The position numbers and the translations under genes are program-made. From NCBI GenBank assembly GCA_017506865.1, contig JAFCMP010000026.1, positions 186,001 through 250,000 of the forward strand: a stretch of DNA of 64,000 nucleotides. Reading direction: 5' to 3'. The notes beneath the pieces were generated by a model. The model was not told the DNA's origin. It saw only the letters and a list, made by a program, of their open reading frames with translations, and did not search any database. Source of the stretch: Tribonema minus (Eukaryota > Sar > Xanthophyceae > Tribonematales > Tribonemataceae). Numbering within the stretch: the first letter of the stretch is position 1; each line of letters starts with the position of its first letter. Positions 25,101-37,100 of the stretch are shown here, in pieces.

Positions 25101-28100
25101 GCCAGAAAAAGCGGCCGCGCGCTGATGCATTAACCAAGTATACCTACCTACATGCGCATGCTGAGCACTGTGCTGGCTGCGCGACCACCACGACCGCGCG
25201 GTGATGCAGGTATGTACAGATATTCAACACCCAAGAAAATCACTTGCTCGTCGTTCGATTTTCTCAAAACAGGTTTATTCTCCTCAAAGGTTTTCAAAAC
25301 AGGTTCAGACACATCAGAAAAAGGTTGACTCATAGAATCAGTGCCCAAGGGGATACCTACCTACATGCCCATGCTGAGCACTGTGCTGCCTGCACAGAGA
25401 CTGCGCGCTGATGCAGGTACAAAGGGCAAGTATATATTGGTAACTTTTTAAATTCGTTTTAACATACATACTAGAAAAAGCTTTACCAATATGATGACTC
25501 CTCAAACGGATACATGCCTGCATGCCCATGCTGAGCACTATGCTGTCTGCGCGACGGCCGTGACTGCGCGTTGATGCAGATACCTATACCTACCTTCAGC
25601 GGCTGTGACATTGATGCGGCCCTGGCGGCGGCCTTTGTAGAATCACTGTGGTGTGAACGTGCCGGAAGGTGCATGCAATGCACCGCATACTCACAGGCAT
25701 GTGTGCGCCGCAAGTGACACCTCCTAACTTTACTCCCTGCTTCATTCAATCGTCAGGATCAACTCGCTGCCAATCGCCTCCTGACTTTATGCCCCGCTTC
25801 ATCGATCGCCAAAAAAGCCAAGAAAACTGACTGCCAACGCCAATCCTTTGCGCCCTGCTTTATCGTATCGTCAGGAGGAACTCGCTGCCAATCATGGCGA
25901 CGCCTTCGACCTCGATGCAGCACTGTTAGAGGCCCAGGCGCAGCGCGACAGGGCTGTACGGGTGTACGAGGCGCGGCTGCTGAGCGATGCTGCCGCACAA
26001 AACAAGGCGGATGTGAGTGGTTGTGCACATGCTGAGCAATGCTGACGTGTATGAGGCGTGTGCGCATGCTGAGCACTGCTGACGTGTATGAGGCGCGGCT
26101 GCTGAGCGATGCTGCCGCACACAAGAAGACGGACGTGAGTGGTTGAGGCGTGTTGACATTTACAGCTGCTTTGGGAAAACTGAGACTCGTGCTTTTCTAC
26201 AGTGTAGGTTGCTTTGGTATGTGATGCCTTTGCTTTCGGCAGATGGCTGAGCGATGCTGCCGCACAAAAAAAAATGTGAGTGGTTTGAGGCGTGCGCACA
26301 TGCTGAGCAATGCTGACATGCACATGGCGTCGTGAAGCATGGTAGGACTCTCCCAGCGTTGCTGCCGTGCAGCACAGGACAGATGTGAGTGCACGAGGCG
26401 CGGCTGCTGAGCGATGCTGACGGATGTGAGTGGTCGAGGCGTGTTCATGTCTACACCTGGTCTGGGTATTGAGACTCGTGCTTTTTTCTTTGTTGACTTC
26501 AGCCTTTGGCAGATTATATTATCTAAACAACAGCTTTCAGAGTTTGTTCTCGATTGCGAGTGGCTGAGCTATGCTGCCACGCAGCTCTGTGAGTGAGTGG
26601 TTGAGGAGCGAGCATACGGCTGAGCATAGCCATACCCTGAACCCCAACCCCACCTCTGATCAAACCCTGACCTAAAATTGGCCATATCCTGACCCTAAGC
26701 CTACCCATAACTAAGCCCTAGTCTGGCCATAGTTCTTGGAAGCTTGGTCCTGAGCGATGCTATGGCGCGGCAGCCCGCAGTTGTGGCGTAAAAATGCTGC
26801 TGGACTGCTGCAGCGGCACTGAAGCAGTGCAGTACGCGCTCGCTTTTTTCCGCGTTCGCTTTGGGTTGAGGGGGGCTTAGGGTCAGGGCTAGACACCGCA
26901 GCGGGCCGCCCGCGAAACCAGTCGATGAGCGTTTGTGCGAGGGTATGTATGGCAGTGGGCGTCAGGCATACCTGCCTACGTACAAGAGGCAATACATGCC
27001 TATTATCAGTGCTGCTATCGGCAGAACTCACTTCATCGGGAGGAGATAGCGCTGTAACAAGCCAGGGGGGAGATGATTTGATGTTGGGCGGGGGTGCTCG
27101 CTTAGGGTTAGGGTTAGGGTAAGCGCTGTCGCGTCTTACACTCACACGACCTGGGAAAAAAACGCCAAGTACTTGAATCTGAGCCCTTCGTACAAATGGC
27201 AGCGCTCGAAATCGTGACGCGCACACCGCACATCAGGTGGATTATGCGAGACTGAAGGCCATCAGCTGTCCACTTCCTACTGTGACCACACACACCCTAC
27301 TTCAAGTGATGACGCACCCGGCACAACACCCCCCCCCCCCCCCCCCCCCCAACGTATCCGCCGCAGACGATCGCGGCACAAAAAGCCCTACCCCTGCATA
27401 CCTGCCGACTAACCCCCCCCCCCACCATCCCCTGCGTATCCGCTGCAGACCATCGCTGCGCAAAAAGCGCAGCACATTGCCGCCTTCAAGGCAGCGCTCG
27501 ACCGCCTCGGCGACGACGCGCGCGCCGCCGCCGCCGCCGCGGCGCCGCAGCGCGAGGCCGCCGCCGCCGCGCGCAGCGCCGTCGCCGCCGCCGCCGCCGC
27601 GCAGCGCCACCGCCGCGCCCTGACGCTGGCGTGCGAGACTGCGCTCGGTCTCGCCGACCTCGCTGCGGATGCCTCCGAGGCCGGCGCAGCTGCCGCCGCC
27701 GCCGCCGCTGCTGCAGCGGCAGCGCACGGCAACAGCGGAGGCGGCAGCGCGGTCGGCGTCCGGGGCCATCTTGCGCTGCACCCGGCGGCGTGGCGCGCGA
27801 TGCGCACGGCGTTCGTGCGGCGCCGCGCCGACCCCGCTGCCTCCGCCCCTGCTGCTGCCGCCGCGGACGCCGCCGACGCGGCAGAGGACGCCGATCTGGA
27901 GGCAGCGCGCGGCCGCGTCGCGCTGGCGCGGCTGGCGGCGGGCGCCGCACCGTGGCAGTGTCTGAGCAATGCTGCTGCTGCCGCTCTCGGCGACGGCGCC
28001 GCCGCTGCCGGCCGCAGCGCTGCCAGTGCTGCCGCTGGCACTGCCGCCGCGCCCTCCACTGGATTCACAGCAGCTGAATGTGAGAACGCTGCTAGTGGCA

Positions 28101-31100
28101 CGACGGGCGCAGCGGCGCCGGCGCCGGGCTGGGGGGACATGGCGGCGGACCTGGATGCTCTGGCAGCAGCGCTCAGCGGTGCAGTGCCGCCGAGCGTCGT
28201 GCCGCCAGGCGCGCCGGCGGCCGCTGCGGCGGCGCTGCGCGTGTGCGTGGCAGGTGCGTCGGCGCTCGGCGTATGTCATGATTGAAGATGCCTTGCTGAA
28301 AGCTTCACCTCTCATTGCTGGATGCTTCATTGTCGGAAAACATTATACTTCTGAAGTATTGGATCTGACTGGAGGAATGACTCGGCAGAGCCGGAAGCGC
28401 GAGACGTAGCTGTTGGAGATGAGAAGCGCGCAAGGTTTTTTTCCGGGGCATGCCTCTCGTGCCTCGTTTGGGTATATCAGTTGAGGTCTGAGCTTCGCCC
28501 CTGCGTGAAGGCGCTGCTGACGTTGTGTCAGGACACCAGTGCCTGGCGCAGCAGCAGTGCCCCACAATTCCACTTTGTCCCCACATCACCTCATCTTTTG
28601 CTCATTGCCTGGACTGTGTCCAACTTCACCTTCAGCCACCCAACTACAACTCCAACCATTCAACTTTAAACCCCTGTAGTGCTAGCACGCTGAGACTATC
28701 TAGCACGCTGATGCTGAAGTGGCGCGTCACCGTGTCCCCGATCTTCAGCGTCGCCCCGTATACCTACATGCGCCGCCTGCAACGGCAGCCCCAACTTGCT
28801 TTGTTTTTCCGGCGATGCGTCACGCAACAGTGCCACACACTCGCACACCCTGCGGACAGCCCCTTAGACAGCGGCAGCAGCAACAGAACCTCAACGTACC
28901 TCACCCCCCAACCCCAGCCCTAGTTCCAACACTGCACTGACCCGACGTCACCACATACATGCATGCCCTTGGACAGGTCCAGGGGCAGCAGCGCTCGACG
29001 CAGCGGCGGCGGTGGCGGAGGCGGCGCGCTGGCACGGCCTCGCGGCGTGCAGCCTGGAGGGCTGCCTGGCGGCGGTCGCGCGCTGCGTCGCGGCCGCGGA
29101 GGCGGAGGCTCAGCGCGCACAGGTGAGCGCCCCCTCTTGAAGTTTTGTTGCAGCACTGCTCAGCTGATGCTACGATATTTTGGAGGAGGACGCGGCAGGA
29201 GGCTGCAGCGCACAGCTCAGTGGGCACAGATGAAGTGTCATCTAAGGCAACGTTGTCGCAGCTTCGCTCAGCTGATGTTGCAGTGTTTTCCTAGGGAAGA
29301 TGGTCACTGGACCGGAGGCCTCAGCGGGTGCGGGCGGAGCATCACCTCTTGCCGTGGCACTGCAGCATCGCTCAGCACATGTTTCACGTTCCAACACACG
29401 CCGCCGCAGGAGCAAGCCGCCGCCGCCGCGGCCGCCACGAAAGAGGCCGCAAAAGACAAATCCAAGGCCAAAGGCAAGGACGCAAAGGCAGCAGCGCCGC
29501 CGCCGCCTGCCGCACCCCCCGCCCGCGCGGGAGACCCCGGAGACTTCAAGAAGGACCCTAATAAGGACTCTGCAGCAGCGCTCCCCGAAGGCCCGGAGCA
29601 GACCGCCTTTCGAGAGGCCGCGCTGGCGTATCACAAGTTCACGGCGGAGAGTAAAAAGGGGCCGGCGCCGGCGCCGCCGCTGGTGCTGCTGGACCTGCTG
29701 CTGCTGCACGTCGCGTGCGCCATTGCTCAGCAGAGGGGGGAAGGCAGGGGGGGGGTGGGGGGGGGTGAGGGAGGGGGGGCGGGGGGGGGGGGGCGAAGGC
29801 GCTGGCGGCGGGGGGGCGGGGCTGCCGCGGGGGGTGAAGGAGGGGGGGTGGGTGCTCGTCGGGTACCCTACCACGCTGCTCGAGGCGAAACTGCTGGTGA
29901 GATGATGTAAACTAGTGTGATGTTTTGGTTGCGGCGAGCGCCTTGTGAATTGCGATGCGTATCGTGTGCTGGTTCACAGCAAAGCATCTAGGGAGATGGT
30001 TCATCAGTGAGTAGGTCCATGGTGAGGTGATAACAGGGTTAGGGTTAGGGTTAGGGTTAGGGTTAGTTAACTCTAACCCTACCCAGGGCCTGGTGACATG
30101 ACGTACAAGTATATGAATACCCTCGCTCCTTAAAGAGGGAAACGTGCGCAAGAACTTGCTTCAATTACCGGGTGCAAGTCCGAAGGCGGGGGTTGCAGGG
30201 GATGTGGAAGTGGATGTTCAAGATCATTGGATGCCCTAGGACCTAAAACAAAACCAAAAAATGCGAGTGCAGCTGCTGCTCTGCCGCACGCCACACCAGC
30301 TCTTACGCATGTTTATCAAAATGTACCGCACCGGGTCTTGAATGCAAGAGGCAAGACATGAGTGACTCACTCAGGAGAGACACAGGTAACTCACTCAAGA
30401 CTTGTACACCACGTGGGCTGCTGCAGTTCAAGACACCATTTAACCATAAAATAGTCCAGTTGCTGACCACGCCCGCGCCTCCCCTGACCCATCCTGATAA
30501 TAAAAGATGATGACCAACTGCTTCCCACCTGCGTCTAGAATCGTCACCTGAGCCGTTACTGCAGGATCACGCGGGCTGCTTCAACAGAAGTGTCATTCTC
30601 TGAAGGTGCCGAGCCATCGCCATCGCGTCGCGCACAAACCCTAACCGCCCCCTTGACCGGTCTCCTGACTCCTCATCCCAACGCCACCACTGACAGCGAG
30701 CACGCCAACTTCAACCCAAAACTTCAATGATGACTCTTCATCCCAACACACTTACCACCAACAGGAGCCAGGAGCACACCAACTTCAACCTGCAACTTCA
30801 ACACCCCTGCATGCATGCAGGAGCACCGCCTGAGCGGTTACTCCGACGACGACGTCCTAACAGCGCTCAACAACGGCAAGCCCCCCAAGAAGGATCCCCC
30901 GAAAAAGACGCCCTCCGCAGCTGCCGGCACCAAGAAAGGCGCAGCCGCCGCTGCCGCCGCTGCCGCCGCTGCCGCCGCCGCCGACGCCGCCGCTGCCGCT
31001 GCCGCCGCCGCCGTGCCGCCGCCGCCACGCTCTGCGCTGGATGCTGTTCTGTGGCTAGGCGGCAGCAGCGCCGCCATCGCTGCGGCTCGCACTAGCGACA

Positions 31101-34100
31101 CCGGCGCCGCCGCCGCTGCCGCTGCTGCTGCCGCTGCGCCGAGCGCGGAGCAGGAGCTGTGGGGATTCTGGGGGGCTTCTGCGGGGGGTGAGCTCGCGGC
31201 GCGCATGCCGCTGGCGCTGGGCAGCGGCGCAGAGGACCCCCTGGCGGCGGCGGCAGCGGCGGCGGCGGCAGCGGCGGCAGCGGCGGCAGCGGCGGCGACG
31301 CCACTGGCGACGCCGCGCCCTGACACCTGCGTCACAGCGCTCAACGCTGTCACCAGAAGCGCTGCTACTGCCCCGCCTTTGGCACCCGCCGCTGCACCTG
31401 CTGCTGCTGCTGCCGCCGCTGCTGCTGAGGCCAATGGCGGCAGCGGTGGCGGCGGCGGCGGCGATGCGGTTGCTGGTGCCGACGCCCCAGCAGCAGGGGA
31501 TGCCGTCTGTTACGATGCTGCCGCGGAGGCGCGCTCGCGCCTGACAGAGGCGGCATACCTGCTGCTGGAGGCGGCGGCAGAGCGCGCTGCTGCTGCCGCC
31601 GCTACGCCCGCGCATCGTGGCAGCACTGCCAGCGGCGGCAGCAGCGGTGGCGGCGACAGCGCCAGCCCAGACAGCACCGGCAGTGGCAACAACAATGCTG
31701 GCGGCGGTCGCAGCAGCAGCAGCGGCTGCAGCAGCAGCACCGCCGCTGCTGTCGCTGCGGTTGCCGACGGCGGCGGCAGCAAGACTAAAACGGCGGCGGC
31801 AGTTGCAGGGGAGGCGTGTCAGGCGGATGCGCTGTCGGCAGCGCTGACGGAGGGACTGGATGGCAGACTTGCGCGCAGGCGACGGGTGAGCGCTGCTGCT
31901 GCTGCTGAGCGTTGTGATGCACGTATCTGTCAAGCGTCGGCATGGAGCCATCTAACGGCGGCTGTGCGTCTGATCCGAACTTAAATCCTCATAGCCTGCT
32001 GTGTGACCGCGTGCAGCGACTGCCGGTTGCGCTGCGGCTTCACATCGTGTCTCGCTTATGGCCCCATCGCGCATTCATGTTCATGCAAAATCCAGTCACT
32101 ACAATTCTCACCCCCCTCGGCGTCGTGCGACCGCGCGCAGCGACTGCCGGTGGCGGCGCGGTGTCACATCATGTCTCGCTTGTGATCAATCCAGACACCA
32201 CCGACGATCTATTCTCATTCCCTTATTCCCCTAGGCACCATCAATCCTCATCCTAATTCTCATCTCCCCTGTGCGTCGTGCGACCGCGTGCAGCGACTGC
32301 CGGTGGCGGCGTGCCTGTGGCAGGCGCACGCCTCGGGTGAACGAAGGCTCCGCCTCCCCGACCTGTCGCGCGCGCTTCATTCGTGGCGCGCCGCCGCCGC
32401 CGCTGCCGCCGCCGCCACCACCGCCGGCAACCCCATCGCCACCGCCGCCGCTGATATGGCCAAGGCATTCCCATCCGACGGTGATGCCGGCACCGCCGCT
32501 GCCCCAACTGCCGCTGATAGCGGCGGCGGCGCTGCGGCGGCGGCGGCGGCGGCGGCGGCGCTCGAGCGCACCTGCACCAGCGCTCCGCAGCTGTCGCTGC
32601 CGCTGCGCGCGGCGGAGCACGCGCTCGCGAGCGGCGTCGCGGTGGCGGATGCGCGGTGGGAGGGGGTTTCCGGGGGGCTGATGGCAGCGCTCCAAAGGTA
32701 CCTGGTGCGGCAGGGCACGGATGCCGCAGCAGCGCTCATCCCGCCGCTGGCCGATGACGAGGTATGTACAGTAGTACACTGGAATTGTGTGCTTTGGCAT
32801 CATTCGATGATCGGCGTCATTCGGTGCCATTGAATTGTCGAGTATAACTGATCCGTGATCTATACGGTGCAATGTCGATACTATCGAGCCATTTTGGTCC
32901 GGCCAGAGGCTCTGACATCAGCGCATTTGAATAGTGTCGAAGACAGGGATGCTGCAGCAGCGCTCATCCCGCCGCCGCCCGATGACGAGGTGCGTCGCGC
33001 ACGAGTGCATGTTGAAGTGTTACTCAAGCTCAAGTTCCTATAGGAGATGCATGTGCAAACTTCGAGGTATCTGGGTCTCAATGAGCAGAGACTGAGTCAC
33101 ATGGGAAGGAAAAGGGTCACATTGGCAAAAGGGCGTCACGTTGGCAAAATCGGAACCCATTGGCAGAAGTAACCAGCGTAGAACAACACCTCTACTAGCA
33201 GCGTTGATGTGCACGTTTACCCTTTCCACTCCCTATGTGCAATGCTCGCGTTCACCTCTCCACTCCCCATGCGCGTCATCTCAGATCCGGACCGCCATCA
33301 AGTAGTTCAAGCTCGCTGCGCCTGTCCCGCATTGGCCGCATGTTAGCACGGGGTATCATTTGACACGCGGTCGGCTTCCCCCGCTGTACTTGCACAAAGC
33401 GCCCATTCAACGCACAGTCCCCATTCGCACTCCCTTCGTGTGACTCTCCTCTCAGGTCTGGACCGCAGTGGAGGAGTTTGAGCTCGCTGCCGGCGACATT
33501 GCTGAGCATCGCCACGCGGCCTTTGAGCACGCAGAAGCAGCCTTTTCAAACGCCGCTGACGCAGCGCTGGCGGCGTGGGCGGCAGCGGCGGGCGCGGCGG
33601 CGGCGGCGCTGGCGGCGGCGGAGGCGGCGGCGGCGCGCACGCGCGGGCGGTTCGTTGCCGCGTGTGTAAGCGCGCTGCGCGCTACTGAGGATGTGACCGC
33701 GATGGGGGACGGGAGCGCGCCACAAGAGGTGGGTACCTAACCCTAACAGTTAAAACCTAACCCTAACCCTTCTAAAACTCCGGCAGCCTTTCCCGCGGGC
33801 AAGGTCACGTCCATACACTCGATTTCTGCCGCAATGCAGCGAGCCTACATGAATCAACACACGATAACCACTTGCACGTACTTCTTGAAGTATGTATCTG
33901 TGTGGGTGGGTGTGCATGTGTGCGTGCGCATTTTGTTGCCGCGTGTGTGAGCGCGCTGCGCGCCACTGGGGGCGTGACTGCGATGGGGGGACGGGAGCGC
34001 ACCGCATGAGGTATGCATGTACTTCAAGTACTTGAAGTATGTGGGTGGGTGGGTATGCATGTAGGTATGTGTGGTTCGTTGCTGCGTGTGCGAGCGCGCT

Positions 34101-37100
34101 GCGTACTACTGAGGTCGTGATCGCTTTGTGCGACAGGAGTGCGCCGCATGAGATATGTATGTACTTCAAGTACTTGAAGTATCTGTGTAGGTGGGTATGC
34201 ATGTACGTACATGCGGTTTGTTGCCGCGTGTGCAAGCGCGCTGCGCGCTGCCGAGCATGTGAACGCAATGGGGGATGGGACCGCGCCGCAGGACGCATGT
34301 GCGTATCTGTGTGTATGTACGTGTGTGCAAGTAGGTGGGATGCCAATAGCTGGCACTCGTCATCTTGCCCGATCAGCCAAAGCACTGCACGCCAGATGCA
34401 TCACGTGGAGGGCCAGGGCGCGTGCCAGGGTATGTATACGCATTGCACGCGTCATCGCTCAACAGCAACACACTGCTCAACACCCTCAGGCGTGCGCGAC
34501 AGCGGCGGCGGCAGCGCGCGCGGAGGCAGCAGCGCTGCTCAGCGACCTCCGCGAGCCCCTGATACTGGCGCTGCTGCCAGCGGAGGACCCCACGGCGGCA
34601 GGTCTGCTCGACCTGCTGCGCTCCGCCGCGGCCGCCGTCGCCGCCGCTGCCGCCGCCGCCGCTGCTGCCGCCGGCGACCACCAGCACGTCGCAGCAGCGG
34701 CAGCAGCAGCAGCAGCGGGAGAGCACGACCAGCCCGTGGCGGCAGCGGCGGCGCAGATTCAAGCAGCTGAAGCGGCGCCCGCAGCTGCTGCCGCTGCGGC
34801 AGCGGCAGCAGCGGCGGCGGCGCAGCCAGCGGCAGCAGCGACAGCGGCGGCGGTGCGTGCGCCGTCGACATCGGCGGTGCCGCCGCCGCCGCGCGAGGCC
34901 GCGGTCGATGTGTTGAGCGCTGGGGATGCAGCAAGCAGCAGCAGCAGCAGCGCTCAGGGCGCAGCGGCAGCAGCGCTCGTGGCGGCGGAGGCGGCGGTCG
35001 CGCGCACGCTGGCGGTGCGCGAGGCGGCGCGGCACGCGCGGCGGCTGCGCTGCGTGGTCGGGCGGCTGGCGGCGGCGGCGCGCGCCGCGGAAGGTGCGCA
35101 CGCGGGGGTACATCGTTGTAAGGGCGAGGTTACTGCGGCGTGCTCGGTGCCTCAGGGTTAGAGTTAGGGTTACGGTTGGGTCAAGGCAGTGCCGCTTGCG
35201 TGGTGCCTCAGGGTTAGGGTCAGCGTTACGAGTAGGTTTAGGGTTGGGTGCATCGTGGCCGCAGTCGTGCCTGATCTTGATGACCTGTGTACCTCACCCC
35301 CTGAACAAAGCGTTTGGCGTCATGCCTCCTCCCCCCCCCGTCGCCCCCCTTCCGGCACCCCAAACGCCTGATCCCGAGTGCAGGCTTTGTGGCACGCCCA
35401 GCTCTGGGTCTGCTGGCCTAATTCTAGTCCTATGGCACAGAGTACTTGCTCTGGTGGTGCACATTGCGCCTGCCATACACCAAATTCTGCCCCAAACCGT
35501 GTGGGCGTGCCTGACATGCTCATCTCAAACTCAACTCTTACCACTAACTTCAACTTCAACTCCAACCAGCAACTAACCCCTACACGCGCAGACTACGCCG
35601 CGGCGGCGCGCGCGCACGCATGCAACTTCATCTCTTGCCACTAACCTCACCTTCAACTCCGATCTCCAAGTAACCGCCTACGCGCAGACTATGCGGCGGC
35701 GGCGCGCGCGCGCGTGCGCCGCGGCAACGGCGCACGCATGCTCTCCGGGCACGCCGCGGTACCCCTTAGCCTACACCTGCCGACCGCGCCGCGGCGGTAC
35801 GCGCAGCCCGTCACCTCACGCGCATTTGTGTAATTTCAAATTCAACTCTGACACTCACGAATCCCTGTGCGCAGATTACGCGGCGGCGGCGCGCGCGCGC
35901 GTGCGCTGCGGCATCGGCGCGCGCACGCGCTCGGAGCACGCCGCGGTGGCGGCGGCGGCGGCGGCGATGCGCGCGGCGCTGGCGGCGGGCGACCGCGCGC
36001 TGCTGAGCGCTGTCGCGCAGCACGGGCCCTGCCTCAGCGCTCAGCACGAGGCGGTCGCGGCCGCTCACCCGGATCAGCTCGTCAGGTGCGTGCGAAGCGC
36101 GTGTGCCGAATAAAAACTACCAAAAGTTGAAAAGGTCAGTAGTCATCAAAGTCTCGCTGAGGGTGCAGAAACGGTACGGTGTCAGCGTCCCTGGGGGCTG
36201 GAAAGGGGGCCATGCCTCAGCGCTCAGCACGAGGCGGTCGCGGCCGCACACTCGGAGCAGCTGGTCAGGTGCGTGCAAACTGCGCTTTGTCAAGCGTGAA
36301 ACAATCGGTGACAGTCAAAGTCTCGCTGAGGGCAAAGAGAAGTCCAAGTGTGTCCCATGTCTCAAGGGTTGCGAAGAGGGGCCGTGCCTCAGCGCTCAGC
36401 ACGAGGCGGTCGCTGCCGCGCATCCAAATCAGCTCGTCAGGTGCGTGTTATAAGCACGGCAGCAGTTGTGGCTCCAGTATCGCACGGGCAGCCGTTGTCC
36501 TAAGGCTGGGGGGGCGTCAAAAAAATTCCCGTTGTCCACAACGCTAGCGTTCCATATTTCTTTGATATCTGTGCCCATTCGTCATGCAGCTGCCCCTTGT
36601 ACACAGTACTTGGGGCTTCATATCCCTGAGATTTGCGCCCGCGTGTCGTGCAGCTGGGGGGTACGAACATCTTTATCTCCATTCTCTGAAAAGGCCAATC
36701 TTGCACACAGTACTACGTAGGATTTCACACGTCCCGTAAATTCGTGCCCGTCTGTCGTGGAGCACGGGGGCATCATAAAAATATTCTCGTCCGGAATGCT
36801 ACGTGGCATTTCATATCCCTTGACATCATGCCTGTTTTTTTGTTTTTCGTGCAGCGGGGCGCGTGCGAGCTGCAGCCGCGGCAGGTCCTCAGCCTCGCAC
36901 GCCGCCTGCAGGACGCCTTTATGTGTGTTGGTACTCTCGCAGTTGTGGGGCGTCAACGAATACCCCTTCCAGGATGCTACGTGGCATTTTCAGATCCCTT
37001 ACATCTGTTAGATCCTGTGTTTTTGTTTTTCTTGTGCAGCTGGGGGGCGTGCGAGCTGCAGCCGCGGCTGGTCCTCAGCCTCGCGCGCCGCCTGCAGGAC

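Noticed and set aside
27302..28330. A 342-codon open frame on the minus strand
   Set aside because: It is antisense to CPC1/SPEF2-like exon 9; (GCN)n repeats keep several frames open. It has no start context, splice support or family features.
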